A stretch of 64,000 nt of DNA, taken from Pseudomonadota bacterium. Lineage in GTDB: Bacteria; Pseudomonadota; Gammaproteobacteria; Burkholderiales; Burkholderiaceae_F. The DNA lies in NCBI GenBank assembly GCA_021825945.1, contig JAKAFN010000003.1, forward strand, positions 62,001 through 126,000. Reading direction: 5' to 3'. This document shows positions 33,108 through 42,674 of this stretch, in pieces. The notes below the pieces were generated by a model. The model was not told the origin of the DNA, searched no databases, and saw only the letters and a program-made list of their open reading frames with translations. A program made the position numbers and the translations under genes. The first letter of the stretch is position 1; each line of letters opens with the position of its first letter.

Positions 33108-33899
33108 TTGTCCTCGTTCTCCCGCGCCCTCCTCGACCTCACGGAAAGCCTGCGGGCCTGGCGGCTATGGTCCCTGCTTGGTTGGCTGGAGATCCGCCAA
33201 CGCTATTCGCGATCCAAGCTCGGCCCCCTGTGGCTGACGGTCAGCATGGGGGTGATGGTTGCCACGCTGGGCATCGTCTACGGCACGCTCTTCGGGCAAA
33301 AGCTCGCCGACTACCTGCCGATGATCGCGGTCGGCCTGGTGGTCTGGAACCTGTTCTCGTCGATCGTCAACGAGGGCAGTCAGGCATACATGGCCAGCGC
33401 CAACTACATCCGCCAGGTGCGGACGCCGCGCCTGATCTACATGCTGCAGGTTGCCTGGCGAAACCTCGTGATCTTCGCGCACAACTTCGTCATCATCGCC
33501 ATCGTGCTGGTGATCTTCGGCGTGAAATCCTGGGTGCCGCTGCCGCTGGCCGTGCCCGGCTTGGTGCTGCTGGTGCTGAACGCGTTGTGGGTGGGGGCGC
33601 TTGCCGGCCTGATTTCGGCGCGCTTTCGCGACCTGCCGCAGATCGTCAACGCCCTGTTGCAGGTCGCCTTCTATGTGACGCCGATCCTGTTCAGCGGCGA
33701 GATGCTGCGCGGCAAGCACCACTGGATCGTGGCATTCAATCCGCTTGCCTACTGGGTCGATGCCGTCCGTCAGCCGCTGATGGGCGTGATGCCGTCGGGC
33801 GTGACGTGGGCGATCTGCATCGGCACGGCGCTGATCGGCTGGACGCTGACGCTGGCGTTCACCGGCCGGTATCACAAGCGCATCCCGTATTGGGTCTGA
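33108..33899 (+). CDS. wzm: ABC-2 type polysaccharide exporter permease (Wzm/KpsM-like)
   Basis: A 263-residue membrane protein with six predicted helices (for example LTVSMGVMVATLGIVYGTLF, LVVWNLFSSIVNEG, LPLAVPGLVLLVLNALWVGA). The family blocks WSLLGWLEIRQRYSRSKLGP near the N-terminus and QVAFYVTPILFSGEML identify the ABC-2 permease that exports undecaprenyl-linked O-antigen or lipid-linked capsule. The start is TTG at 33108, the only start codon ahead of the conserved N-terminus. The ATPase gene follows 26 bp later. Confidence 0.92.
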   Translation: MSSFSRALLDLTESLRAWRLWSLLGWLEIRQRYSRSKLGPLWLTVSMGVMVATLGIVYGTLFGQKLADYLPMIAVGLVVWNLFSSIVNEGSQAYMASANYIRQVRTPRLIYMLQVAWRNLVIFAHNFVIIAIVLVIFGVKSWVPLPLAVPGLVLLVLNALWVGALAGLISARFRDLPQIVNALLQVAFYVTPILFSGEMLRGKHHWIVAFNPLAYWVDAVRQPLMGVMPSGVTWAICIGTALIGWTLTLAFTGRYHKRIPYWV

Positions 33900-33925
33900 C
33901 ACCGAACGCCACCAGGATCCCCGCG

Positions 33926-34696
33926 ATGTCCGCCCGCGTCACGCTGACCCATGTCCACCTGGACATGCCCATCTTCGACATCTCGGCCCAGTCGCTGAAG
34001 AAGCGCGTGCTGCGCATGGGCCGCCGCAATCGCATCGCCGAGGACAATACCGGCGTCATCATCGTCAAGGCGATCGACGACCTCAGCCTGACGCTGGAAA
34101 GCGGCGACCGCCTGGGCCTCATCGGCCACAACGGTGCCGGCAAGAGCACCTTGCTGCGGGTCATGGCGGGGATCTACCCGCCGACGGCCGGCACCGTCGA
34201 CGTGCAGGGGAAGACGGTGCCGCTCCTGGACATCGCGCTGGGCATGGACGACCAGTCGACCGGGCGACAGAACATCCGCCTGCGCGGCCTGCTGCTCGGC
34301 ATGACCGACGCCGAGATCCGCCGCAAGACCGACGAAATCGCCGATTTCACGGAACTGGGCGACTACCTCGACCTGCCCCTGCGGACGTATTCCAGCGGCA
34401 TGCGGGTGCGGCTCGCGTTTGCCATCTCCACCGCGGTCGAAGCGGACATCCTGTTGCTCGACGAGGTGCTGGGGGTGGGGGATGCGAGTTTCCAGGAGAA
34501 GGCGAACCGAAGGCTTACGGAACTGCATGCGCGGTCGGAGATCGTCGTGTTGGCGATCCACTCGCAAGATGCGATACGCGCCACATGCAATAAGGTGCTC
34601 TGGATGGAGCGCGGGCGCGTCCGGATGATTGGCGAAACCGAACCGGTTCTAAGTGCATATCGAAAGATATCGCCTCGGACTCACCACATTAGGTAA
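33926..34696 (+). CDS. wzt: ABC polysaccharide exporter ATP-binding protein (Wzt/KpsT-like)
   Basis: A 256-residue ATPase that powers the adjacent Wzm permease. Walker A is GHNGAGKST, the signature [11 protein letters not shown] and Walker [13 protein letters not shown]. An N-terminal extension, [19 protein letters not shown], is typical of the Wzt/TagH branch. The C-terminal carbohydrate-binding domain seen in O9a-type Wzt is absent, so chain-terminus recognition, if any, must come from another protein. The last 40 codons are visibly less GC-rich, marking the start of a compositional shift. The fusion gene begins 4 bp later. Confidence 0.93.
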   Translation: MSARVTLTHVHLDMPIFDISAQSLKKRVLRMGRRNRIAEDNTGVIIVKAIDDLSLTLESGDRLGLIGHNGAGKSTLLRVMAGIYPPTAGTVDVQGKTVPLLDIALGMDDQSTGRQNIRLRGLLLGMTDAEIRRKTDEIADFTELGDYLDLPLRTYSSGMRVRLAFAISTAVEADILLLDEVLGVGDASFQEKANRRLTELHARSEIVVLAIHSQDAIRATCNKVLWMERGRVRMIGETEPVLSAYRKISPRTHHIR

Positions 34697-34700
34697 AAGA

Positions 34701-37700
34701 ATGTCAAGCAGGAAAATAGACGAAAACGGCAGGCACGATATAGAACACCCATTGAGCCTTCCGTGGACTGGCGAACGTTTCGTCCCGCAAGCCGGCGGAA
34801 ATGTGGCCCTGGAGCACTTGCATCGCTATGCGTTCGCTCGCGAGCTGGCCAGCGGCAAGGATGTTCTCGATATTGCATGCGGCGAAGGGTACGGAAGTGC
34901 CATGCTAGCCCGAGTTGCCCGGCACGTTGTCGGGGTCGATATATCGCGCGAAACGATCGAGCATGCTTCCGCCAAATACCGCAGAGACAATCTCGAGTTT
35001 CGTATCGGATCTTGTGCAGAAATTCCATTAGGAGATGACAGCCTCGATTTGGTTGTCACCTTCGAAACGATCGAACACCACGACCAACACGAAGCCATGA
35101 TGGCGGAGATAAAGCGGGTTCTGCGGCCGAATGGCGTGCTCATCATATCGAGCCCGGATAAATATGAATACTCTGTGGCGCCGAACTACGGCAATCCTTT
35201 CCATGTCAGAGAGCCGTACCGTCATGAGTTCGAGAGATTGATGGCGGCTCATTTCGCGCACGTTGCGATATACGGGCAGCGCGTTGTTTATGGCTCGGGA
35301 ATCTTCAGAGAAAACGCGCCGGAAACGATTGTTACATATGCCGCGGACAGCGAGGAAAAACAAGCAATCCCCGGAATGCGACGGCCCATTTATCTCGTTG
35401 CCGTTGCGTCGGATGCTGTCCTGCCACCCACAATCAGCAGCTTTTTCGATGAAGACATCTCGAAGAGCGAGTTCGCTCAAGCGTGGTCGTTGGCGGTCAC
35501 CGAACGTGACGGGCAGATCGTGGGCCTCAAGCAGGCGGTCACCGAACGTGACGGGCAGATCGTGGGCCTCAAGCAGGCGGTCACCGAACGTGACGGGCAG
35601 ATCCGACGCATTTTGACATCGCGGTCCTGGCGAATTACGAAACCTTTGCGCGTCGCGGGCAGGATAATGCGTGGTGAATGGGCGACCGTAATGAAGTTCC
35701 TGCGGCCCCACGTGCGCCGGAGCAGCCGTTTTTTCTACCATCGCTTACCACTACCGCGCGTCTGGAAGAATCGAGTCGCATCTCTTATCTACCAGACGAC
35801 AGGAGCGTTGTTTAGTGGGACGGTGCACTACGAGGTATGGAAACGCAATCGGAGCGAGCCGAAACCGGGCAGTGTCGCCCTGGGGACCGTTAATCAGGCG
35901 ACAGTGGATGAGACGATTCGGTCGCTGTATTTCGATAAGGCGACGGAGCCCGTGGTTTCGATCATTATTCCGACCTACGGAAACCTAGGACAGACGGTGT
36001 CCTGTCTGCAGTCGATCGCTGCCCATCGGCCTTCGACCGCTGTCGAAATAATCGTCACCGAAGACGCTTCTGGGGATACAGAAATCCTGCGCCTCAGGGA
36101 TGTTCTGGGCCTGAGGTTTCGGCAAAACGACAATAACCTGGGTTTTTTGCGGTCGTGCAACGACACAGCCAAGGTGGCGCGTGGCCGTTACTTGTATTTC
36201 CTGAATAATGATACGGAGGTCACCTCGGGTTGGCTTGATGCCATGATTGACGTGTTCGTGGCCAAGTCCGATTGCGGCATGGTCGGTTCGAAACTCATTT
36301 ATCCGGATGGCAAATTGCAGGAGGCCGGTGGCATCGTGTGGCAGGACGGCAGTGCCTGGAATTATGGAAAGTTCGATGACCCCAACAAGAGTGTGTACAA
36401 CTACCTGCGCGAGGCCGATTACTGTTCGGGGGCATCGCTGCTCATCAAGCGTGACCTGTTTTTCGAGCTCGGTTGTTTCGATGAGCGCTACGCTCCGGCG
36501 TATTGCGAGGATACGGATCTCGCATTCAAAGTGCGTGAAGCGGGGTACAAGGTCTACTACCAGCCGAAGTCGGTGGTTGTCCATCACGAAGGCGTGTCTT
36601 GTGGCACGGACACCAGCGCGGGCATCAAGTCATACCAGGTAATTAACCAGAAGAAGTTCCATGAACGCTGGGCAGAGACGCTGCAACGGGAACACTACCC
36701 CAACGGTACTGACATACTGCGGGCGCGCGACCGTGCGCGGAATCGGCGTGTCGTGCTCGTTATCGACCATTATGTTCCGCAGCCCGACCGGGACGCCGGA
36801 TCGCGCTCGATGTTTCAGTGGATGAAGCTTCTGGTGGAGGAGGGGCTGGTTGTGAAGTTCTGGCCGGCAAATCTCTGGTACGACCCTGTTTATACGCCCC
36901 GCTTGCAGCAAATGGGAATCGAAGTCTTGTGCGGTCCGGAATATGCGAGGGGATTCAAGGCATGGATCGCCGAAAACGGAAGGTTTTTGAATTACGTATT
37001 GCTAAGCCGCCCGCACGTGAGCATTGAGTTTATTGAGCCGCTGCGAAAGCACACATCAGCGAGACTGCTTTATTATGGGCATGATGTGCATCACCTGAGA
37101 ATCCGCGAGGAGAGAAAAGTCAACCCGGCGCGAACCGGGCTTCCCAGGGAGGAGAAATACTGGAAGGCTCTTGAGCACAGCGCCTGGAAGGCAGTCGATG
37201 TCATTTATTATCCGTCCGCGAGCGAGACGGAGTATGTACGAAACTGGCTCGCCGCCAATGAAGGCCGGGCCCTCGCGCGCACTCTACCGGTCTTTGCTTT
37301 CGACATGTTCCGCGAAGACGTGCAGAGGGGGCTATCGCAGCGCGATGGTATCCTTTTTGTCGCCGGTTTCGGACATCCGCCGAACGTGGATGGCGCGGTG
37401 TGGCTTGTAACAACGGTGATGCCGTTGATCTGGGAGCAGCTACCTCAGATAGGTGTCCGTCTCGTCGGTTCCAACCCGACGGCCGAGGTTCAATCGTTGG
37501 CCTCGCCACTAGTGACCGTGACCGGCGTTGTAACGGATGATGAACTCGCGCGGTACTACGAAAGCGCCCGGGTAGCGGTTGCACCATTGCGCTACGGCGC
37601 CGGCATCAAGGGAAAGGTGGTGGAAGCGATGCGTTTTGGGGTGCCTGTTGTGACGACGAGCATAGGCGCACAGGGGCTCGACAGTGCCGTGCTCGGTGTG

Positions 37701-37910
37701 GCGGATCGCGCAGAGGATTTGGCCGAGCAAGTACTGCGATTGTTGCGTGACGATAGGCTCTGGGTCCGCCGAGCCGAGGCTGCGCGGGATTTTGTGAAAA
37801 AACAGTATTCAGTGCAAGCAATGAGAGCGGCCATCGCAGACGGGTTCGGCCTCGACGCCGAGTCAGCGGCCAAAGTTCGGGTCAAACCGGCAATGGCGAG
37901 CGCTTTGTAA
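34701..37910 (+). CDS. Fusion protein: SAM methyltransferase - coiled coil - GT2 - GT1/4 glycosyltransferase
   Basis: A 1069-residue multidomain enzyme. Residues about 15-240 are a class I methyltransferase (GERFVPQ, then [15 protein letters not shown] near 55 and [11 protein letters not shown] near 116). Residues 265-301 are a coiled-coil linker of 14-residue repeats ([14 protein letters not shown]). A GT2 domain follows ([10 protein letters not shown] near 418, [17 protein letters not shown] near 500, [10 protein letters not shown] near 601). The C-terminal GT-B domain has GHDVHHLR near 793 and [19 protein letters not shown] near 967. Likely it extends and caps or modifies a surface glycan; donor and acceptor are unknown. 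The ATG at 34701 has AGGT at 6 nt spacing. GC is clearly lower than in the flanks, suggesting transfer. Confidence 0.9.
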   Translation: MSSRKIDENGRHDIEHPLSLPWTGERFVPQAGGNVALEHLHRYAFARELASGKDVLDIACGEGYGSAMLARVARHVVGVDISRETIEHASAKYRRDNLEFRIGSCAEIPLGDDSLDLVVTFETIEHHDQHEAMMAEIKRVLRPNGVLIISSPDKYEYSVAPNYGNPFHVREPYRHEFERLMAAHFAHVAIYGQRVVYGSGIFRENAPETIVTYAADSEEKQAIPGMRRPIYLVAVASDAVLPPTISSFFDEDISKSEFAQAWSLAVTERDGQIVGLKQAVTERDGQIVGLKQAVTERDGQIRRILTSRSWRITKPLRVAGRIMRGEWATVMKFLRPHVRRSSRFFYHRLPLPRVWKNRVASLIYQTTGALFSGTVHYEVWKRNRSEPKPGSVALGTVNQATVDETIRSLYFDKATEPVVSIIIPTYGNLGQTVSCLQSIAAHRPSTAVEIIVTEDASGDTEILRLRDVLGLRFRQNDNNLGFLRSCNDTAKVARGRYLYFLNNDTEVTSGWLDAMIDVFVAKSDCGMVGSKLIYPDGKLQEAGGIVWQDGSAWNYGKFDDPNKSVYNYLREADYCSGASLLIKRDLFFELGCFDERYAPAYCEDTDLAFKVREAGYKVYYQPKSVVVHHEGVSCGTDTSAGIKSYQVINQKKFHERWAETLQREHYPNGTDILRARDRARNRRVVLVIDHYVPQPDRDAGSRSMFQWMKLLVEEGLVVKFWPANLWYDPVYTPRLQQMGIEVLCGPEYARGFKAWIAENGRFLNYVLLSRPHVSIEFIEPLRKHTSARLLYYGHDVHHLRIREERKVNPARTGLPREEKYWKALEHSAWKAVDVIYYPSASETEYVRNWLAANEGRALARTLPVFAFDMFREDVQRGLSQRDGILFVAGFGHPPNVDGAVWLVTTVMPLIWEQLPQIGVRLVGSNPTAEVQSLASPLVTVTGVVTDDELARYYESARVAVAPLRYGAGIKGKVVEAMRFGVPVVTTSIGAQGLDSAVLGVADRAEDLAEQVLRLLRDDRLWVRRAEAARDFVKKQYSVQAMRAAIADGFGLDAESAAKVRVKPAMASAL
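35493..35602 (+). repeat. 42-bp tandem repeats in the fusion gene linker
   Basis: Two identical 42-bp units (35493-35534 and 35535-35576) and a partial third encode [14 protein letters not shown] repeats. Fourteen residues equal two heptads, so gain or loss of a unit keeps the coiled coil and frame. Confidence 0.9.
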
Positions 37911-38936
37911 ATGCGCGTGCTGATCGTCAAGCGCGGTGCGCTGGGAGACGTTGTGCGGACGTCATATTTTGCCCGAGCGCTCAAGCAAAAATTCTCTGGG
38001 AAGGTACATATAACTTGGTGGACGGCACGGTCCGCCGAACCACTGCTTCGCTTCAACCCGTTTGTCGATAAAATTGTGACGTCGTTCGATGATCTGGCCA
38101 GTGCGCGGTATGACCGTATCTACTCGTTGGATGACGAGCGGGAGACTCTGGAGGGCGTGGCGGCGCTGGATTCAGCGCGGATTACCGGCGCATATCTGGA
38201 CGGCGACCGACCCACCTACACGAGCGACTCGGCCGCATGGTTCGACATGGGGCTGCTTTCTCGTTTCGGCAAGGAGCGTGCCGATCAGTTCAAAAAGGAG
38301 AATCGGCGCGGTCACGCCGAGATTTTCTGTGAAATCTTTGGGGTGGATCATGTCGAACCGGCTTTTTATGGCGACCCCCATGAAGAGCGATGGGCTCGCG
38401 GATGGCTTGGGGAGGGACACTTTGCCGTGGCAATCAATCCATTCGCTGGCGGACGTTGGCCATCCAAAGAGTTGCGCGAATCAGCGTTGCACGAGCTTAT
38501 TGCGACTCTGCTGACGCAGCGCTCGCCAAATGGAAAACCCGTCCGCGTTCTGTTGCTGGGTGCCGGAGCAGACAGGGCCCGCAATCTGGCGTTCGCGGCG
38601 CAATTTGCCTCTAAGCCCATCGGGGTCGCCAACACCGATGCATCGCCACTTCGCCTGGCAGCGGTCATCGGTTGCGCGGATATGCTTATTTCCAACGACC
38701 GGGGTTACTTCTATCAGTATCTGTTTGTGGATCAGGGTCGTCACGTGCCGATCGAGATTGCCTGCACTGTTGCGCCACCTCGAAGAGCTTGTCGAGCAGC
38801 GGTAGCGCCGGCTCCCATCGCGCGAGTTCCTTGCGCGCGTGCAGCGTCGCATGGCGCAGCCGAGGTACGTCGATTGGGCTGGAGCTCGCGGCGGCGAGCA
38901 GCGCGGAATACAGGGCCTCGGTCATCGGGCCGATAA
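37911..38936 (+). pseudogene. Truncated GT9 (heptosyltransferase-like) glycosyltransferase
   Basis: The first about 265 codons are a good GT9 (ADP-heptose:LPS heptosyltransferase-like) protein: LIVKRGALGDVVRTSYFARA at the N-terminus, INPFAGGRWPSKEL in the middle and VIGCADMLISND. The expected continuation (NDS-x-x-x-H-x-A and the C-terminal nucleotide-sugar pocket) is missing. After ISND (about 38700) sequence becomes unrelated, and from about 38758 the frame reads antisense of the neighbouring sulfotransferase. The ATG follows the preceding TAA directly. It is probably inactive, cut by a rearrangement. The stop at 38936 is fortuitous. Confidence 0.75.
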
Positions 38937-39693
38937 AGGCATGGCGTTGCAACATCTCTACCGTATGGTGGCTGTGTCGCAGATCCGTAGTCAGGAAGTC
39001 GTGTTCGTAGATACTGGCCGCCGCGGCATCGAGGGGAAGGTCGAGCGTGGCGGCCATGCGTTGCAGCTCGCGCGATGGATCCTGAAGCATCCGGTCGTAG
39101 TCGACCACTATCGCCGCATATCCTTGGAATAGGACTTCCGCCGCCGATACCATGTGCAGCAACCACAGCAGGGCAATCTTCTCTTCATCGAACCCATCGC
39201 GGCGAACGAGCGATTGCACGATGCTGATGGGGTTGCGGATTACCACCACATAGCGGGTTTCCGCAGCACAGCCCGCGAAGACCGTTTGCCAGAACGGCAG
39301 GAGCATCGTCATGCGGGGATTTTTCATGCCGATGATCGAATTCCGTGCGAGTTTTTCCGTCAGCAGGTCGACGGCGCGCTCGACGAAGCCGCGTTCCTGC
39401 AGGCGCGGCAGGAAATCCGGATTCCAGATCGTCAAGCGGTGCCAGTCGGTTTCCAGTTCCTGCAGGATTTCGCAGTTCAGCTCATGGATGTCCAGGTCTT
39501 CCCAGAAGCCGCGATCGTTTATCCCTGGCGTCGCCGGCATCATCCGGTCGCCGAGGTGAACCCCGAGCGCCTGGAGCCCGCGCGTGACGGCACTCGTTCC
39601 CGAGCGGTGCATTCCGAGCACCGGGACGATCCGCCGAGGAGGCTGCGCTGGCGCGACGGCGTCTTCGGTGGGGCGAAATGGGGGGGTGTGCAT
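38686..39693 (-). CDS. Sulfotransferase family protein with rearranged C-terminus
   Basis: A 335-residue sulfotransferase-like protein. The 5'-phosphosulfate loop is in VLGMHRSGTSAVTRGL and the 3'-phosphate motif in VVVIRNPISIVQSLVRRDG. Such enzymes transfer sulfate from PAPS, here plausibly to a surface glycan. Sequence is conserved-looking to about LPLLDKLFEVAQQC; the last 20-25 residues (SRSARDDPDPQTDTDRS) are antisense of the broken GT9 gene, so the natural C-terminus, which in some homologues continues into a longer protein, was lost. The catalytic core is intact, so activity is possible. An IS66 fragment begins just upstream of its start. Confidence 0.8.
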   Translation of the reverse strand: MHTPPFRPTEDAVAPAQPPRRIVPVLGMHRSGTSAVTRGLQALGVHLGDRMMPATPGINDRGFWEDLDIHELNCEILQELETDWHRLTIWNPDFLPRLQERGFVERAVDLLTEKLARNSIIGMKNPRMTMLLPFWQTVFAGCAAETRYVVVIRNPISIVQSLVRRDGFDEEKIALLWLLHMVSAAEVLFQGYAAIVVDYDRMLQDPSRELQRMAATLDLPLDAAAASIYEHDFLTTDLRHSHHTVEMLQRHAFIGPMTEALYSALLAAASSSPIDVPRLRHATLHARKELARWEPALPLLDKLFEVAQQCRQSRSARDDPDPQTDTDRSNPGRWK

Positions 39694-39709
39694 ATCGTCG
39701 TTCTTTCTT

Positions 39710-39943
39710 TCTGTCGCGGCTGTGGGCCTACATCAGCGACGGCGCCGACAAGACGCCGAGAGCCGATGGCGACCCGATTAACGAGCAGCCTATTTTCGAG
39801 TTCACCACTACGCGCGAGGCGATCCACCCGACGCGGTTTCTCAAGGACTACCGCGGCCACCTGCAGGCGGACGACTATAACGGATATCACGCGACGTTCC
39901 GTACGGGACGCGTGGAGCACTACCTTTGCTGGGCCCATGTCCC
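39710..39943 (+). mobile_element. IS66-family transposase fragment
   Basis: About 78 codons match the catalytic core of IS66 TnpC: RLWAYISDG, then FLKDYRGHLQADDYNGYHA (carrying the second acidic residue of the DDE triad) and CWAHV, where the normal RRKF continuation is lost. Neither end of the element, no tnpA/tnpB and no inverted repeats are visible, so it is a relic rather than a mobile copy. Confidence 0.8.
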
Positions 39944-40155
39944 GCAGGCGATACTTCAAGCAGCCCGGCGCTTCGCCGTTTGCGCACGAAGCGCTCTCCT
40001 TCATCGCCGCTATCTATCCATTGGCGAGCGGATCGATCTCGCCGGCGCAGGTTGCGCCAAAGGATGTCCTGCTCGGTCGGCTCCTGCGTCTGAGGCAGGC
40101 AGCATTGCTTGTACTCGCGTCCGGCAGGGCAGGGATCGTTGCGTCCGCGCTTCAT
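39944..40155 (-). pseudogene. SEC-C motif protein remnant
   Basis: From the ATG at 40155 the frame reads MKRGRNDPCPAGREYKQCCL, the N-terminal SEC-C zinc motif (normally DPCPCGSGKKYKQCC) lacking two residues and one of its cysteines. After about 65 codons it runs into antisense of the IS66 fragment. Both the damaged motif and the truncation indicate a dead gene. Confidence 0.65.
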
Positions 40156-40165
40156 GGCGGGAATT

Positions 40166-41393
40166 CTATGGCGCCCGGGCGGCGCCGATCGGGTCCTTCC
40201 GCAGATCCGTCAGGATTTTGCGGATCCCCGCATGCAATATCGCCCAAAGCGGCACGGCCTCGATTCCGGACTCCATGGGGAAGCGGTGTTCGCCGGGGTA
40301 AACGACGTATAGCGCGTCGAGCTTCAGGTCCTGGATCGCGATCCGCATCGATCGCGTAACGGTGGGGATGGCCGTGCGCTTGAATTCGACGCCCACGCGT
40401 CGCGATCCCCGGATCAGCAGCAAATCGAGTTCCGCGCCTTGGTGGGTGGGCCAGCAATACGCCTCGTCCGGCTTCGCCGAACGCAATACCTGTTCGAGGG
40501 CGAAGCCTTCCCAGCTCGCACCGCAGCGCGGGTGCGCAAGGAGTTCCGGGAGCGTCGTCACGCCCATCAGCGCGTGCAGCAGGCCGGAATCCCGAAAATA
40601 GATTTTCGGCGCCTTGACTTGTCGCTTGCCGAGGTTCTCGTGCCAGGGCTGGAGTCGTCGCGCCATCAGCGTCCGGGTGAGCGTATCGAGATACCGTCGT
40701 ACGATCGGTTCGGATACGCCAAGGGAACGTGCGGGATCCGCCGCCGACCAGATCTGGCCATGGACGTGCGCGAGCATCCGCCAGAAACGCATCATGGCCG
40801 GCGCGGCGACATCGACCCCGAATTGCGGAAAGTCGACTTCCACGTGACTGACAATCGCGTTGCGCAGCCAGGCCATGCTGTCTTCGTCCGTGGCGGCGAG
40901 ATAGGCGCGCGGGAAACCGCCGCGCAGCCATAGGCGCGTGGCGGTTTCGTCCTAGTACCCACCGCCTGCCAGCGTCACCTCGGCCAGGTCGAATCCGCCG
41001 ATTTCGATGGTTTCGGCGCGGCCCAGCAGCGATTCGCCGGCTTGGCGCAGCAGCGCGGGCGAAGCGCTTCCCAGCAGAGGAGATATTGCCCCGGGGTGTC
41101 GGAGCGGTCGAGCAGTACCCGCAGCGCCGGAAACAGGTTCGGCCGCCGCTGCACCTCGTCGATGACGACGAGGCCGTCGAGGCGGGAGAGCGTGTCGAGG
41201 GGGTGTTCGAGACGCCCTTCGTCGAGCGGGTTTTCCAGGTCGAAGTAGTTCGGCGATGCGCGGTGGATGATGGTTTGCGCCAGCGTCGTTTTGCCGCACT
41301 GGCGCGGCCCCGTAAGGATGACGGCGCGTGACCGGGCGAGCGCATTTCGCACGGAGCGTTCGAGGTCGCGGCGAGGGAGCCTGGGCGGATCAT
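40166..41393 (-). pseudogene. Broken AAA ATPase with DUF4143 domain
   Basis: Two intact stretches belong to one gene. The N-terminal part has Walker A GPRQCGKTT and Walker B LVVIDEVQRRP (AAA_14 type). The C-terminal part has the DUF4143 region and a restriction-nuclease-like end (GAELDLLLIRGSRRVGVEFK). Lesions: a frameshift near 41090 (YLLCWEAL should read on as LLGSASPALL), an in-frame TAG at 40952-40954, and probably a third shift near the start, where ATG 41393 (MIRP) is out of frame with RLPRRDLERSVRNALARS. Proteins of this family are mobile, often toxin/antitoxin-like ATPases of unknown role. Confidence 0.85.
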
Positions 41394-41547
41394 ACGTGGT
41401 CCTGCCCGCTTGCCGTGGCCTGAGCCGCGCAACGGCCGGGAATTGGCTCCGGCGTGCAAGAACGACCTCGGTTTTTTGGCGTGGGATCCTTGCAATTGCG
41501 GCACATCGTGCCGTATTGGCACGGTTCGTTCGCGCCTGCCGGGCGCA
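41394..41547. other. Short gap, no feature recognised
   Basis: The sequence between the ATPase pseudogene and mtnA is less GC-rich and holds no gene, stem or promoter I can support. It marks the right edge of the accessory island. Confidence 0.4.
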
Positions 41548-42669
41548 CTACCGGAAATGGACGTTCGACGCCGTCGGGGCGTCCGCGTCGGGCGCCAGCA
41601 TCGCGCGGATGTCCGGCGCCGTGGCCGGGACGATCCCGCGCTCGGTCACCAGCGCCGTGACCAGGCGCGCCGGGGTGACGTCGAAGCCGTAGTTGGCGGC
41701 GGGGGCGCCCTCGGGCGTCAGCAGCACGCGGCGCAGCGCGCCGTCGGCGTCGCGCCCGGTGATGTGCGTGACCTCGTCGGCGCCGCGTTCCTCGATCGGG
41801 ATCTCCCGGAGCCCGTCGGCGATCGTCCAGTCGATGGTCGGCGAGGGCAGGGCGACGTAGAACGGGACGCCGTTGTCGCGGGCGGCCAGGGCTTTGAGAT
41901 AGGTGCCGATCTTGTTGCAGACGTCGCCGTGCGCGGTGACGCGGTCGCAGCCTACGATCGCCAGGTCGACCCGCCCGTGCTGCATCAGGTGGCCTCCGGC
42001 GTTATCCGCGATCACGGTGAAGTCCACGCCGTGTTGCTGCAGTTCCCAGGCGGTGAGGCTCGCCCCCTGGTTGCGGGGCCGCGTCTCGTCGACCCAGACG
42101 TGCAGCGGAATGCCGGCGTCGTGCGCCGCGTAGATCGGGGCCAGCGCCGTGCCCTGGTCGACCGTGGCAAGCCAGCCGGCATTGCAGTGGGTGAGCACCT
42201 GTACCGCGCGGCCGGTGCGCCGGCCGACGGCGTCGATCAGAGTCTTGCCGTGGGCGCCGATCGCGCGATTGATTGCCACGTCTTCGTCGGCGATCGCCGC
42301 GGCTTCGCGCCAGGCGGCGACGGCGCGCTCGGACGCGGGTAAGGGCGCCAGCAGGCGCTCCATCCGCGCGACCGCCCAGCGCAGATTGATCGCGGTGGGC
42401 CGGGCGGACGCGAGCGCACGGCCGGCGGCGGCGATCGCATCGTCCGACGGGTCGGCGTTCGCGGCCAGCGCGACGCCGTAGGCGCCGGCAGCGCCGATCA
42501 GCGGCGCGCCGCGCACCTGCATCGTGCGGATCGCTGTGTCGACGGCTTGCCAGGTGTCGAGCGCGACCGTCCGGAATTCGTGGGGCAGACGGGTCTGGTC
42601 GATGATCCAGACCTGCCGCCGCGTGTCGTCCGGCCAGATGGTCCGGTAGTCGTTGCCGCGTACCCGCAT
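41548..42669 (-). CDS. mtnA: S-methyl-5-thioribose-1-phosphate isomerase
   Basis: MtnA isomerises 5-methylthioribose-1-phosphate (and 5-deoxyribose-1-phosphate) to the ribulose form. The 373-residue protein carries MQVRGAPLIGAAGAYGVALA, the catalytic Cys in VLTHCNAGWLAT, NQGASLTAWEL, and CDRVTAHGDVCNKIGTY with the catalytic Asp. It is 5 bp downstream of the aldolase/dehydrogenase fusion gene in the apt operon. No methionine-salvage genes (mtnB, C, D, K) are nearby, so the product probably goes to the neighbouring aldolase rather than through the universal pathway. Confidence 0.95.
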   Translation of the reverse strand: MRVRGNDYRTIWPDDTRRQVWIIDQTRLPHEFRTVALDTWQAVDTAIRTMQVRGAPLIGAAGAYGVALAANADPSDDAIAAAGRALASARPTAINLRWAVARMERLLAPLPASERAVAAWREAAAIADEDVAINRAIGAHGKTLIDAVGRRTGRAVQVLTHCNAGWLATVDQGTALAPIYAAHDAGIPLHVWVDETRPRNQGASLTAWELQQHGVDFTVIADNAGGHLMQHGRVDLAIVGCDRVTAHGDVCNKIGTYLKALAARDNGVPFYVALPSPTIDWTIADGLREIPIEERGADEVTHITGRDADGALRRVLLTPEGAPAANYGFDVTPARLVTALVTERGIVPATAPDIRAMLAPDADAPTASNVHFR

Positions 42670-42674
42670 GATGG

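Noticed and set aside
32666..33925. Extension of the wzt frame upstream through wzm
   Set aside because: This reads wzm in a shifted frame; the ATPase homology begins only after the ATG at 33926.
40152..41522. 456-codon minus-strand frame across the AAA/DUF4143 region
   Set aside because: It is the third frame; the homologous segments lie in the other two minus-strand frames, which shows a frameshifted pseudogene rather than a new protein.
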